A stretch of DNA of 64,000 nucleotides from Bacillota bacterium (GTDB lineage: Bacteria > Bacillota > Clostridia > Oscillospirales > Ruminococcaceae). Position numbers and translations under genes: made by a program. Location: contig JAEWLW010000050.1 in the NCBI GenBank assembly GCA_023457355.1, positions 1 to 64,000 of the forward strand, in the 5' to 3' direction. Below the pieces are notes generated by a model. It had not been told where the DNA came from. It did no database searches and saw only the letters and a list, made by a program, of their open reading frames with translations. Of this stretch, positions 1 to 8,900 are shown piece by piece. Numbering within the stretch: position 1 is the stretch's first letter; every line of letters starts with the position of its first letter.

Positions 1-125
1 AGAATTTTGTGGCTGACAAGGCAAAAAGCGGGCATAAAGCTGGCGCTTATGGCTGTTTTTTAACACAGTCAGACGCGAAATTAGCCGCTGGTAAACTGCG
101 CATGGATTAAATCAGCGGTTCCTTA
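1..125 (+). repeat. MITE-like dispersed repeat, family 1, copy 1 (left end outside window)
   Basis: This stretch matches, in inverted orientation, the element at 39689-39854 over about 125 bases, including the core GGCAAAAAGCG, the tract CTGTTTTTTAACA and the outer end GATTAAATCAG...TTCCTTA. A more diverged relative lies at 3618-3780. There is no coding capacity. Its right end overlaps the 3' end of the methyltransferase gene and supplies that gene's last codons and stop. The left terminal repeat lies before base 1. Confidence 0.7.
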
Positions 126-987
126 GAGCCTGTCCGGACCAGATGGCGGTGGAGCCCTGCGGCAACACCAGCCCGTTGGCCGATACCGGCAGCCCGATTT
201 CCGAGGAGGTGCATGTCCCGCCGTTTTTGCCCGCTGTTACCGCCAGCAGGTATTGCATAACAGAGGGCGAAAGCCCCGTCGTGTATGAATTCAAAAGTAA
301 GAAAAGCGCATGGGGCGATAAAAGCTGTGCCACAAGGCTGCAAAGCTCAAAGACGTTATCCTCCAGCTTCCAAACCTCGCCGCCCGGGCCGCGCCCGTAG
401 GAGGGCGGATCCATGACGATACCGTCGTATTGGCTGCCGCGGCGAATTTCGCGCTCGATAAATTTCTTACAGTCGTCGACAATCCAGCGGATCGGCGCAT
501 TTTCAAGGCCGGAAAGCTTCGCGTTTTCGCGCGCCCATTGCACCATCCCCTTCGCCGCATCGACATGCACCACCGAGGCGCCCGCCGCCGCACAGGTCAG
601 CGTCGCGCCGCCGGTGTAGGCGAAAAGGTTGAGCACCTTCACCGGGCGCCCCGCCTTTTTGATGGCGTCCGACATATAGTCCCAGTTGACGGCCTGCTCA
701 GGGAAAAGCCCGGTATGCTTAAACCCTGTCGGGCGTATCATAAAGCGCAGGTTGTTATAGCCGATAATCCATTCGGTTTTTTTAAGTGTGCGTTGTTCCC
801 AGCTGCCGCCGCCCGCGGCGGAACGGTGATAGCGGGCGTCGGCCTTTTGCCAGTGCCCGCCCTTGGGGGTATTCCAAATGACCTGCGGGTCGGGGCGGGC
901 AAGCAGCACATCGCCCCAGCGTTCCAGCTTTTCGCCCCCGCTCGCGTCTATCAGTTCAAAATCTTTCCAATCGGCGGAAAATCTCAT
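112..987 (-). CDS. SAM-dependent class I methyltransferase (RlmI/RlmK-like)
   Basis: A 291-residue cytoplasmic methyltransferase, probably acting on rRNA. The SAM-binding motif I reads VLNLFAYTGG (residues 118-127), followed by an acidic residue in HVDAAKGMV (141-149), and the catalytic-type motif MDPPSYGRG lies at 192-200. The combination of FAYTGG and DPPSYGRG is typical of the RlmI/RlmK group of 23S rRNA cytosine/guanine methyltransferases. The RNA-binding PUA domain of RlmI is absent. The ATG start has AAGGAG eight bases upstream. The last five codons and the stop come from the end of a dispersed repeat (bases 112-125), so the C-terminus is probably not ancestral. Exact target base unknown. 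Confidence 0.85.
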   Translation of the reverse strand: MRFSADWKDFELIDASGGEKLERWGDVLLARPDPQVIWNTPKGGHWQKADARYHRSAAGGGSWEQRTLKKTEWIIGYNNLRFMIRPTGFKHTGLFPEQAVNWDYMSDAIKKAGRPVKVLNLFAYTGGATLTCAAAGASVVHVDAAKGMVQWARENAKLSGLENAPIRWIVDDCKKFIEREIRRGSQYDGIVMDPPSYGRGPGGEVWKLEDNVFELCSLVAQLLSPHALFLLLNSYTTGLSPSVMQYLLAVTAGKNGGTCTSSEIGLPVSANGLVLPQGSTAIWSGQALRNR

Positions 988-1036
988 CCGGTACTCCTTA
1001 TCAAAGCTTTATCGACGTCGCCGCAGCGGCACGCCC

Positions 1037-2383
1037 CTAAATTAAATGGGTGCTGATGGCGGTGGCAATCTCATCGGCCGCCTTTGTAATCTCCTGCTCC
1101 GATTCGCCTTCAACCATAACCCTGATGTACGGCTCGGTGCCGGAGGCGCGCACAACCACGCGGCCGCGCCCCTGCAAGACCTGCTGCCAGCGGTCAATCG
1201 TGCCGCAAACCACCGGATGGTTATCCAGCGCGGCTTTCATGCCGGGCGTCGCATTGACATTATGCATAATCTGGGGGAAGCGTTTCATCTGGGCGCCCAG
1301 CGCCGAAAGCGGCTGTTGGGCGGCGGCCAGCGCATTGAGCAGCATCACGGCGGAAAGTTGCCCGTCGCCGGTGGTGGCATGCTGCAAAAAGATCATATGG
1401 CCGGACTGTTCGCCGCCCAGCGAGAGGTTTTTCTCCCGCATGACCTCCAGCACATAGCGGTCCCCCACCTTGGTGATTTCAGATTTCGTGCCACGATTCT
1501 TCATAAGCTCAAAAAAGCCGAAATTGGTCATCGAAGTGACCACGACGGTGTTTTCGTTGAGCTCGCCGCGCGCGGCGAGATAAGCGCTGAAAATGGAAAG
1601 CAGCACGTCGCCGTCGAGCAGGCAGCCCTTTTCATCCACCGCCAGCAGGCGGTCGGCGTCGCCGTCAAAGGCCAGCCCCGCTATGTAACCGCCCCGGGCC
1701 ACCAGCGGCGCAAGGCGCTCGATATGGGTGGAGCCGCAGGCTTCGTTGATATTCACACCGTCCGGCCTGTCGGCCAGAAAATCGGCCGCAACGCCCATCG
1801 CTTCAAATAATTTCGGCGCCGTTGCGGCGGCGCTGCCGTTGGCACAGTCTATCAGCAGCTTGCCCGAAAATCCGCCGTTATAAATACCGGCGATAGAATG
1901 AATGTAATTGCAGACGGCGTCCCCGGCGCTTTTCACCCGGCCCAGCGCGCCGTCGGTTTTAAAATCGTAGGGCCGCGTGCCGTCCAGAATAATCGCTTCT
2001 ATCTCAGCTTCCTCCGCGTCGGTCAGCTTATAGCCGTTTGCCCCGAACAGCTTAATGCCGTTGAATTCATAAGGGTTGTGGCTGGCCGAAAGCATGATAC
2101 CCGCATCCGCCTTATAGTATTGCACCAGGTAGGCCACCGCAGGCGTCGGCACAACGCCCAACAGCAGCACATCCGCGCCGACCGAGCACAGCCCCGCCGT
2201 AACCGCCGCCTGAAGCATATCGCCCGATACACGGGTGTCGCGCCCGATGACAACCAGCGGTTTCTTATGCGTTTCCGCGGCCAACACCATGGCGGCCGCC
2301 CGCCCGATATTCATGGCGAGCTCCGCCGTCAGCTCAATGCCAACCACACCGCGCGCGCCATCGGTTCCAAAAATTCTTCCCAA
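1037..2383 (-). CDS. glmM: Phosphoglucosamine mutase GlmM
   Basis: A 448-residue enzyme that interconverts glucosamine-6-phosphate and glucosamine-1-phosphate, on the route to UDP-GlcNAc for peptidoglycan. The N-terminus MGRIFGTDGARG, the phosphoserine loop LSASHNP (catalytic Ser about 101), the metal loop DGDADR and the C-terminal phosphate-binding RASGTEPYIRVM are all present in family order, and length is normal. The start is TTG, fixed by GGGAGGAA upstream. It is encoded between the methyltransferase and ruvB on the same strand, without overlap. Confidence 0.97.
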   Translation of the reverse strand: MGRIFGTDGARGVVGIELTAELAMNIGRAAAMVLAAETHKKPLVVIGRDTRVSGDMLQAAVTAGLCSVGADVLLLGVVPTPAVAYLVQYYKADAGIMLSASHNPYEFNGIKLFGANGYKLTDAEEAEIEAIILDGTRPYDFKTDGALGRVKSAGDAVCNYIHSIAGIYNGGFSGKLLIDCANGSAAATAPKLFEAMGVAADFLADRPDGVNINEACGSTHIERLAPLVARGGYIAGLAFDGDADRLLAVDEKGCLLDGDVLLSIFSAYLAARGELNENTVVVTSMTNFGFFELMKNRGTKSEITKVGDRYVLEVMREKNLSLGGEQSGHMIFLQHATTGDGQLSAVMLLNALAAAQQPLSALGAQMKRFPQIMHNVNATPGMKAALDNHPVVCGTIDRWQQVLQGRGRVVVRASGTEPYIRVMVEGESEQEITKAADEIATAISTHLI

Positions 2384-2509
2384 AGCAATTCCTCCCTTAC
2401 CGGGCGGTTAATTCCGCCCCGCAAGTTATTGATATGATGTCGTGCCGGATACTAGTATCCCAATTCCAACACATACGTCCATTGGTACTTCTTATAAGGG
2501 CTTACCGGC

Positions 2510-3559
2510 TTAAAGTAAGCTGGTCTGATCCGCATCACCTTGCGGAGAAGCAAGGCCCAGATGCTGCGCGGCCAACGCCGTTGTACAGCGCCCTCGCGGC
2601 GTGCGGGCCAAAAAGCCAAGCTGCATCAGATACGGCTCGTACACATCCTCAATCGTAATGGCTTCTTCCCCCGTGGCGGCAGCAAGCGTTTCAAGCCCGA
2701 CGGGGCCGCCGTTGTAGTTTTTCATGATAACAGTGAGCATCCGCCGGTCAATGGCATCCAACCCCAGCCGGTCAATTTCCAGCCGGGAGAGCGCAATGTC
2801 GGCAATGTCGCTGGTGATAATCCCGTCCCCCATCACCTGTGCAAAATCGCGCACCCGCTTTAAGAGGCGATTTGCAATACGCGGTGTGCCGCGGGCGCGG
2901 CGCGCCAGCTCGACAGCCCCCTGGGGTTCGCAGGGGATATCCAGAATTTTGGCGCTGCGTGCAATAATCTCCGCCAGCTCCTCCGCGTTATAAAGCTCCA
3001 GGCGCATCTGGACACCGAAACGGTCGCGCAGCGGCGCAGAAAGCTGGCCCGCACGGGTGGTGGCGCCGATGAGTGTAAAATGCGGCAGGTCCAGCCGGAT
3101 AGAGCGCGCCGAGGGGCCCTTGCCGATCATAATATCCAGCTCAAAGTCCTCCATGGCGGGGTATAAAACCTCCTCCACCGAGCGGTTGAGGCGATGAATC
3201 TCATCAATAAACAGAATGTCGCCCTCGCCAAGGTTGGTTAAAAGCGCAACCAAGTCGCCCTGACGCTCCAGCGCCGGGCCGGAGGTGACGCGAATCTGCA
3301 CGCCCATTTCATTGGCGATAATCTGTGCAAGCGTCGTTTTGCCAAGGCCCGGCGGACCGTAAAACAGCGCATGGTCCAACGGTTCAGCACGGCGGCGGGC
3401 GGCCTCCAAAAATATTTTAAGGTTTTCCTTGACCTTGGTCTGACCGATATATTCATCCAGACTGCGCGGGCGAAGCGACAATTCGGTCTCGGAATCGAGC
3501 CGCGTATACTCCGGCGCAACGATGCGGTTTTCAAAATCGGTTTCATCGGGTCTGAGCAA
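2510..3559 (-). CDS. ruvB: Holliday junction branch migration helicase RuvB
   Basis: A 349-residue AAA+ motor that, with RuvA, drives branch migration of Holliday junctions during recombination and repair. Walker A GPPGLGKTT is at residues 68-76, Walker B LFIDEIHRL about 116-124, and the arginine finger region LRDRFG follows. The C-terminal winged helix is present (GGPVGLETLAAATGEE). The start codon is TTG, set by AAGGAGG seven bases upstream. ruvB lies downstream of ruvA, but 220 bases containing a MITE-like repeat separate them. Confidence 0.97.
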   Translation of the reverse strand: MLRPDETDFENRIVAPEYTRLDSETELSLRPRSLDEYIGQTKVKENLKIFLEAARRRAEPLDHALFYGPPGLGKTTLAQIIANEMGVQIRVTSGPALERQGDLVALLTNLGEGDILFIDEIHRLNRSVEEVLYPAMEDFELDIMIGKGPSARSIRLDLPHFTLIGATTRAGQLSAPLRDRFGVQMRLELYNAEELAEIIARSAKILDIPCEPQGAVELARRARGTPRIANRLLKRVRDFAQVMGDGIITSDIADIALSRLEIDRLGLDAIDRRMLTVIMKNYNGGPVGLETLAAATGEEAITIEDVYEPYLMQLGFLARTPRGRCTTALAAQHLGLASPQGDADQTSLL

Positions 3560-3617
3560 GAAAAGACCTCCTTCATTCCGGTTGATAGGTGCGCGGGCAG
3601 CGCATGATACGAATATT

Positions 3618-3780
3618 AGAACCTGTATTCACAGGTGAGAAATGCCGGATTAGCGGATGCATTTTGTGTTGGGCGAGGCAAAAAGCGCAGGAATACCGGC
3701 GGTATTCCGACCCGTTTTAACCCGGCACAGCGCAAAATGCGCCGCCAAGACAATTGTTTTGAACGATGAATACAGGCTCT
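3618..3780 (+). repeat. MITE-like dispersed repeat, family 1, copy 3 (complete)
   Basis: A 163-base non-coding element bounded by 14-base terminal inverted repeats: AGAACCTGTATTCA at 3618-3631 and TGAATACAGGCTCT at 3767-3780, with one mismatch between arms. The interior carries GAGGCAAAAAGCG and TTTTAACCCGGCACAGCGCAAAAT, which parallel the copies at 1-125 and 39689-39854. It inserts between ruvA and ruvB, and its right end abuts and shares a base with the ruvA stop codon. It encodes nothing, so mobility would need a transposase elsewhere. Confidence 0.65.
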
Positions 3781-4382
3781 TAAAGCCGCGCCAGCTTTTT
3801 TAGCCCGCGCTTGACCAGCGTTTCCACCGGCATATCGTCGGTGCAGTCCGCCAATGCGCCGGCCGCCTCCGACTGGCTGTAGCCCAGCGCGGCCAGCGCG
3901 GCGATCGCCTCGCTGAGGTTGCCGCCTCTGGTGGCCGAAGCCGAAACAGCCTCCAGCACCTTGGTATCGGCGGAGCCAAAACCGCCGAGCTTGTCCTTGA
4001 GCTCCAGCACAATGCGCTGCGCCAGCTTGCTGCCAACGCCGGCCGAACGGGTCAGTGCCTTGGCGTCCCCCGAGGCGACCGCCAGCGCCAGTTGGCTGGA
4101 ACTAAAATCGGAGAGCAATGTCAGCGCCAGTCTGGCGCCAACCCCGTTAACCGAGGTCAACAGCTTAAAGCTTTGCAGTTCCTGCGCGTCGGCAAAGCCG
4201 AAAAGATCCACGGCGTCCTCACGCACCGCCATATGGGTGCGCAAAAACACCTCGCTGCCGGCACCCGGCAGCTTGGCCAGCGTGTTGAGCGACACGGCAC
4301 AGCGGTAGCCCACGCCGGAACATTCCACCACAACGCCGCCCGGCTCGGCGAGCAAGAGCTTCCCTCTGAGTGAGTAAATCAT
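3780..4382 (-). CDS. ruvA: Holliday junction branch migration protein RuvA
   Basis: A 200-residue Holliday-junction-binding subunit that forms a tetramer and recruits RuvB. The OB-fold N-terminus MIYSLRGKLLLAEPGGVVVECSG is typical, the helix-hairpin-helix segments VNGVGARLALTLL and SAGVGSKLAQRIVLELKDKL lie mid-protein, and the C-terminal RuvB-binding domain (LGYSQSEAAGAL) is present. It overlaps the ruvC stop by an ATGA junction, so the two are translationally coupled. The repeat at 3618-3780 begins exactly at its TAA stop. Confidence 0.96.
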   Translation of the reverse strand: MIYSLRGKLLLAEPGGVVVECSGVGYRCAVSLNTLAKLPGAGSEVFLRTHMAVREDAVDLFGFADAQELQSFKLLTSVNGVGARLALTLLSDFSSSQLALAVASGDAKALTRSAGVGSKLAQRIVLELKDKLGGFGSADTKVLEAVSASATRGGNLSEAIAALAALGYSQSEAAGALADCTDDMPVETLVKRGLKKLARL

Positions 4383-4903
4383 CGGCTCCTCCTCCTGTTA
4401 CTGTCGTTTAGCACCGCGCGGCGCAGCGTTGAAACCGACGCGCTGTGCGCGTGGCAGACGGCGACGGCCAGCGCGTCGGCAACGTCGTCGGGCTTTGGGC
4501 ATTCCGGCAGGCACAAAAGCCTGCGGGTCATGTCCATAACCTGCCGCTTATCGGCATTGCCATACCCCACCACCGCCTGCTTGACCTGCATGGGGTTATA
4601 CTCAAACGGTTCAACCCCGTACTGCGCCGCCGCAAGCAAAATCACCCCTCTGGCATGCGCCACATAGATGCCGGTCGTCTTGTTCTGTGAAAAAAACAGC
4701 TCCTCTATTGCGACGGCATCGGGGCGCACCCGCTCAAGCAGGGCGCACATGCCGCGGTAAATCATCTCCAGGCGTTTTTCAAACGGCACCTTTGGCGGCG
4801 TGGTAATGGCGCTTGCTTCCTGTAAGGTAAAGCGGCCACGGTCATAGCAAACCGCGCCGCAGCCGACAATCGCATATCCGGGGTCGATGCCCAGCACCAC
4901 CAT
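4379..4903 (-). CDS. ruvC: Crossover junction endodeoxyribonuclease RuvC
   Basis: A 174-residue resolvase that cuts Holliday junctions. The N-terminal VLGIDPGYAIVG carries the first catalytic Asp (D7). AIEELFFSQN supplies the Glu, and DDVADALAVAVCH near the C-terminus the last acidic residues. The ATG at 4903 is preferred over an in-frame GTG at 4912 because AGGGAGG lies eight bases before the ATG. It is the first gene of the ruvCA(B) cluster, with a good promoter upstream. Confidence 0.96.
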   Translation of the reverse strand: MVVLGIDPGYAIVGCGAVCYDRGRFTLQEASAITTPPKVPFEKRLEMIYRGMCALLERVRPDAVAIEELFFSQNKTTGIYVAHARGVILLAAAQYGVEPFEYNPMQVKQAVVGYGNADKRQVMDMTRRLLCLPECPKPDDVADALAVAVCHAHSASVSTLRRAVLNDSNRRRSR

Positions 4904-4945
4904 CGGCCGCACCTCCCTGTTTATTCAAATGGGTATATCTGATTT

Positions 4946-4974
4946 ATTATAGCATAGACATTCCTTTCCAACAA
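4946..4974 (-). promoter_or_regulatory. Predicted sigma-A promoter of ruvC
   Basis: On the minus strand TTGTTG (4969-4974) is followed after 17 bases by a consensus TATAAT (4946-4951), about 43 bases upstream of the ruvC start. The spacing and -10 box fit a housekeeping promoter. Confidence 0.6.
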
Positions 4975-5152
4975 GCAGTCAAACGTCGTATTTTGGAACA
5001 CGCCCATACACCTTTTATAAACAGAAGCCACTCTCGCACCGGCCCCCTTATCGCTTATAAAGATCGGCCGCAGCAGGCGAATGCAAAATGCCGCAGCTCC
5101 TGTATTGGAAGCCACGGCATTTTGAAGTCTCATTTTTCTTTGCACTGCGCGC

Positions 5153-5596
5153 TCAAGTCTTCAGCTTGACGACATATTTGACATATTTGGCAGGCGAATC
5201 TCCGTCGAGATGCCGGCAGGCCGCGTGCGCATCTTCAGGGTAAAGCACGCAGAACATCCCCGGCACAAGTTCAAGGATGCTCCCCGGACCGGATAGCGCC
5301 TGTTTATCGGTATCTTCGTTATAAGGGGAAAGGGCCGTCATGTTTTCAAGGCGGTTCCAGCGTATGATTTCCCGTCCCTCGATGAGAATCTGAACATCAA
5401 TATAACGCCTGTGCGCTTCGTAAGGGCCGTCGTCAAGCGCTTTTGTCATGCCGGCCTGCTTCATCAGCCACCCCCCGGAAAACGGATGCTTTCCTTCACC
5501 CGGGTCGGGATTTTCCCGGATAAAGTTCAGTGCATCCTTTAAATGCGCAAGCTGCCCGGCATATTTTTCAGCATATTCAATGCGGTCTATAATCAT
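5153..5596 (-). CDS. YhcH/YjgK/YiaL family protein
   Basis: A 147-residue cupin-like protein of the YhcH/YjgK/YiaL (DUF386) family. Recognisable features are PYEAHRRYIDVQILIEGRE, with the metal-binding His/Glu residues, and the C-terminal CVLYPEDAHAACRH...KYVKYVVKLK. Members occur in sialic acid and sugar-acid operons, where roles as epimerase or cyclisation helpers have been proposed; no reaction can be assigned here. The ATG has GGGAGGA upstream. It is the last gene of the sugar-acid operon, after an intergenic hairpin at 5624-5656 that may lower its expression. Confidence 0.85.
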   Translation of the reverse strand: MIIDRIEYAEKYAGQLAHLKDALNFIRENPDPGEGKHPFSGGWLMKQAGMTKALDDGPYEAHRRYIDVQILIEGREIIRWNRLENMTALSPYNEDTDKQALSGPGSILELVPGMFCVLYPEDAHAACRHLDGDSPAKYVKYVVKLKT

Positions 5597-5623
5597 AAAT
5601 ATCCTCCCTCAGGTGGTAAAAGC

Positions 5624-5656
5624 AAAACGGCCGGCAAAGCATTTTGCGGCCGTTTT
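5624..5656 (-). terminator. Intra-operon hairpin between TRAP permease gene and yhcH-like gene
   Basis: Perfect 10-base arms AAAACGGCCG / CGGCCGTTTT separated by 13 bases, followed on the minus strand by a T-rich run. It fits an attenuating terminator or a stability hairpin, because a same-strand gene with its own ribosome site follows only 28 bases later. Confidence 0.55.
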
Positions 5657-5678
5657 ACCGGTGAAATCAGAAAGCAAA

Positions 5679-7718
5679 TCAGGCCGATGCCTTTTTCGCA
5701 ATTTTTGTATAGCCCATGCACCACAGCACCAAAACAATGCCCATGACAATACCGGCTATATCAAAATACGCACCGGGCACCGCAAAGCACATGGCCGCAA
5801 TAAAGAACAGGATACGTTCAATAACCGTAAGATTCTTGGACATATATCCCGCGACACCCGCAGCCAGGAAAAAGGTTGCCGCCGCCATCATTGCGCAGGA
5901 AACTATAATTTCCATCGGCGTGCCCATGAGGAGAATGGACGGACGGTAGACAAACAGGAACGGCGCAATAAATGCCGTAATCGCAAAACTGAATGCTTTC
6001 CAGCCCGTTTTCCATGCACTGGCATTCGCAATACCTGCCGCCGTGAAGGAGGCCAGGCAAACCGGCGGTGTGATCTGAGCGACAACGCCAAAATAGAAGA
6101 TGAACATGTTGGCGACCAACGGCGCCACGCCCAGGCCCTGAATGGCCGAGCAGAACAGGGTGTTTGCAATGAGATACGCCGCAACGGTCGGCAACGCCAT
6201 ACCCAGCAGGAGGCACCCTGCCGAAGCCACCAGAAGGGCCAGTATCAGGCTGCTGTTGCCCGACTTGCCGATAAGCTTGGCAATTTTGACCGCCACGCCG
6301 GAACGAACCACAATGCCGATCATAATGCCGCAGGCGGCGGTCGGAATCGCAATATTTGAAGCCTGACGGATACCGTCCATCAGTGTCTCCATCAGCCTGA
6401 CGGCCGACATACGGGTGTCCCTGGATATGGCACTGATGACGATCGCCAGCACCGTGCAGTAAATGGCCGAACGGGGCAGCGAGTATCCGCTTAAAATCAT
6501 GACGACCAGCACAACGATGGGAAGCAGGCGATAAAGCCGCGGGATAATGGGTTTCCCCTGATATTTAAGGCTGCTGTTCCTTTTGGCCATGTTCTTTTTC
6601 TTGGCAATCAGATGAACCAGCATAAACGCGGCAGCAAAATAGGCAAGCGCGGGGATTAAAGCCGCCGTGGCGATTTTCATATACTGTACACCAATAATTT
6701 CCGCCATGATGAACGCGCCCGCGCCCATGATCGGCGGCATAATCTGTCCGCCGGTGGAAGCGACCGACTCAACAGCGCCGGCCTCCTCAGGCGAATAGCC
6801 GGTTTTCTTCATCAGTGGAATGGTCAGAACGCCGGTTGTGGAGACATTGGCCACAGCGGAGCCGGAGATCATGCCCATAAGGCCGGAAGAAATAACCGCA
6901 GCCTTGGCCGGGCCGCCGACCGTCTTATCGCTGAGCTTCATGCCCATGTCGATGAGCACACCGCCACCGCCGCAGTTGGAAAAGAACGCGCCGAACACCA
7001 GAAAGTAGAACAAGGTGCCCATCGAGGTGGAAAGCGGCGAGCCAAAGATACCGTTTTGACCCAGCATCAATGTCTCACAGAACTGCGCCCACGTCATGCC
7101 GGCAAACCGGAAGATGCCCGTGAGATACTGGCCGAACCAAGCATAAGCCATAAAGAACAGAATGACAAAGAACAGCGCAAGCGAAACGACGCGGCGAACA
7201 GCTTCCAGCAGGACCAGCAGCAGCAAAAATGCAACGGTCAGATCCAGCGTCGTCATCGGGTCAACACTCAGGACACGCAGGTTGAGCCTGTTGGCATTCG
7301 TTAAAAAGTACCAGCAGACAAAAGCGGTACTCGCCACTAAAAAGCTGTCATATGCCCACCACATGGCACGGACGGAGCTGCTCTTGCGCTGGCTTTTTTC
7401 GGCCATGGGGTTAAACAGGAACACAATCACCAGCGCAAAGCATAAATGAAGCGGTATCTGCGCCCAGGGCTGAAGCGGTGTACCCAGCTTGATGTAGAGC
7501 TGAAAGCAGGTCATCAGGCCCGCCAAAACTGCCAATGTATAATAGCGCCACCGGGGCATGCTCTTTAACATTTTGACAATTTTGGAGTCCTCATCAGGTT
7601 CCCGTGCCAGCTCAGCAGCCTTGGCATCAAGGCTGCTTTGCTTATCGGCGAAAACATTGTCTGGCGCATCGGAGGCCTTCATGCTCCCGCTCTCTTTTTT
7701 CTTATCAAAATTGCTCAT
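5679..7718 (-). CDS. TRAP transporter permease, fused 4TM/12TM subunits
   Basis: A 679-residue polytopic membrane protein fusing the small (DctQ-like, about residues 50-190) and large (DctM-like, about 200-679) subunits of a TRAP transporter. Hydrophobic segments run through most of the sequence. The DctM-type region contains FGAFFSNCGGGGVLIDMGMKL, ISGSAVANVSTTG and GGQIMPPIMGAGAFIMAE, which are conserved in fused TRAP permeases. It would use an ion gradient to import an organic acid delivered by the TAXI-type binding protein encoded just upstream. GGAGG precedes the ATG. The last residues (CMGYTKIAKKASA) look like a normal cytoplasmic tail. Confidence 0.93.
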   Translation of the reverse strand: MSNFDKKKESGSMKASDAPDNVFADKQSSLDAKAAELAREPDEDSKIVKMLKSMPRWRYYTLAVLAGLMTCFQLYIKLGTPLQPWAQIPLHLCFALVIVFLFNPMAEKSQRKSSSVRAMWWAYDSFLVASTAFVCWYFLTNANRLNLRVLSVDPMTTLDLTVAFLLLLVLLEAVRRVVSLALFFVILFFMAYAWFGQYLTGIFRFAGMTWAQFCETLMLGQNGIFGSPLSTSMGTLFYFLVFGAFFSNCGGGGVLIDMGMKLSDKTVGGPAKAAVISSGLMGMISGSAVANVSTTGVLTIPLMKKTGYSPEEAGAVESVASTGGQIMPPIMGAGAFIMAEIIGVQYMKIATAALIPALAYFAAAFMLVHLIAKKKNMAKRNSSLKYQGKPIIPRLYRLLPIVVLVVMILSGYSLPRSAIYCTVLAIVISAISRDTRMSAVRLMETLMDGIRQASNIAIPTAACGIMIGIVVRSGVAVKIAKLIGKSGNSSLILALLVASAGCLLLGMALPTVAAYLIANTLFCSAIQGLGVAPLVANMFIFYFGVVAQITPPVCLASFTAAGIANASAWKTGWKAFSFAITAFIAPFLFVYRPSILLMGTPMEIIVSCAMMAAATFFLAAGVAGYMSKNLTVIERILFFIAAMCFAVPGAYFDIAGIVMGIVLVLWCMGYTKIAKKASA

Positions 7719-7769
7719 ATTTCCTCCAAAGCTTCAGATGTTTTCTAAAGTCAGAACAATGGCCTGAGC

Positions 7770-8840
7770 TTATTTCATATAGCCCATTTCTCTGTAATAC
7801 TTCGCAGCGCCGGGATGCAGTTCGGCACCGCCGATCTTTTCGCTTTCCCAGGCGGTCTTGACATCCCACGGAGAGAGGGCGTTATAGGTTGCAACAAGCT
7901 GTTCGCGGTTTTCGCTCAGCGTCTTGGTGATCTGATAAACGATATCCTCGCTGAGATCTTTCTGGGCGAAGATGCAATCGGGCGAACCGGGCAGCGTCAG
8001 TTCTTTATCCTGGCCCTTGAAGGAATTTGCGGGAACCGTTACACGCTGGAAGCCCTTTTCGTTGATAAACCAGTCAACAGTCTCGTCGCTCCACTGCAGG
8101 AAGGTCACGTCGCAGGTGGTTGCAATCTCGGCCATGGTGGAGGAACTGGAAGAGGTGTGGTCGATATAAAAGTCGATCTTTCCGTCCTGCAGGGCCGCCT
8201 CGTTCTCAGAGCCGGATTGATTGGTGATGGTGCCGCCCCATGCCTTGAAATCCTCTTCGGTTATGCCAAAGCGTTCGAACAACAGGTAAGCACCCTGCGC
8301 GTCCATAGAGCCAACAGGCGAGCAGCCGATGCGCAGCGGCAGCTTCTTTTCAAAGATTTCTTCAATGGTTGAAATGTTATACTTCTTTAAAAAGTCGTTG
8401 GAGATGCAGTTGATATAGCAAACAGCCGTCAAACCGCCGATCACAGCCAGGTAGTTGTTTTCCGCAGGCGGCTTGCCCAGTGTGCCTTCTTCGCGTGCCC
8501 ACTTTGCGGGCGCACCGTTTACAAAAGCCATGCTGATGCTTTTGTCGGCAAAGAGATAAGGCGCACCCATGCCGCCCGGATTGATGGGCTGAACGTCAAC
8601 CAGACTAAAGCCGCCCTCGTTCTCCAAGACCTTGCTCATCTCAACGATGATGTTGTAAGAGCCGGAACCAACCGCATCCGACGCAAAGACAAGCGTTTCT
8701 TTTGAAAAATCGGTGGACTGAGACGCCGCACCGGACGCCGAAGGTGCAGGCGTAGGCGAAGTGCTGCTGCTCTGAGCGCCGCAGCCGGCCAAAACGAACA
8801 GGATAACCGCAAGTGACAGTGCCAAGATATTCTTTAACAT
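7770..8840 (-). CDS. TAXI family TRAP transporter substrate-binding lipoprotein
   Basis: A 356-residue extracytoplasmic binding protein. The N-terminal MLKNILALSLAVILFVLAGCGAQ is a lipoprotein signal with lipobox LAGC (Cys about 20), followed by a Ser/Pro linker. The mature part has the TAXI hallmarks: ASDAVGSGSYNIIVEMSKVLENE near the start and later GGAELHPGAAKYYREMGY at the C-terminus. ATG at 8840 is chosen over an upstream in-frame start at 8882 because GAGGAGG sits directly before it and it gives a clean signal peptide. Pairs with the fused permease encoded next. The ligand is probably the acid degraded by this operon (inference). Confidence 0.92.
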   Translation of the reverse strand: MLKNILALSLAVILFVLAGCGAQSSSTSPTPAPSASGAASQSTDFSKETLVFASDAVGSGSYNIIVEMSKVLENEGGFSLVDVQPINPGGMGAPYLFADKSISMAFVNGAPAKWAREEGTLGKPPAENNYLAVIGGLTAVCYINCISNDFLKKYNISTIEEIFEKKLPLRIGCSPVGSMDAQGAYLLFERFGITEEDFKAWGGTITNQSGSENEAALQDGKIDFYIDHTSSSSSTMAEIATTCDVTFLQWSDETVDWFINEKGFQRVTVPANSFKGQDKELTLPGSPDCIFAQKDLSEDIVYQITKTLSENREQLVATYNALSPWDVKTAWESEKIGGAELHPGAAKYYREMGYMK

Positions 8841-8900
8841 TGTTTTTCCTCCTCTTAAACTTTGTTTATATCTATCAGCCAAAGAGCCGAATCAATATAC

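Noticed and set aside
430..1056. Long plus-strand frame opposite the methyltransferase gene
   Set aside because: Antisense to a gene with clear SAM motifs; typical mirror frame of G+C-rich coding DNA.
4921..5145. 74-codon minus-strand frame upstream of ruvC
   Set aside because: Overlaps the predicted ruvC promoter, lacks a good ribosome site and shows no family motif.
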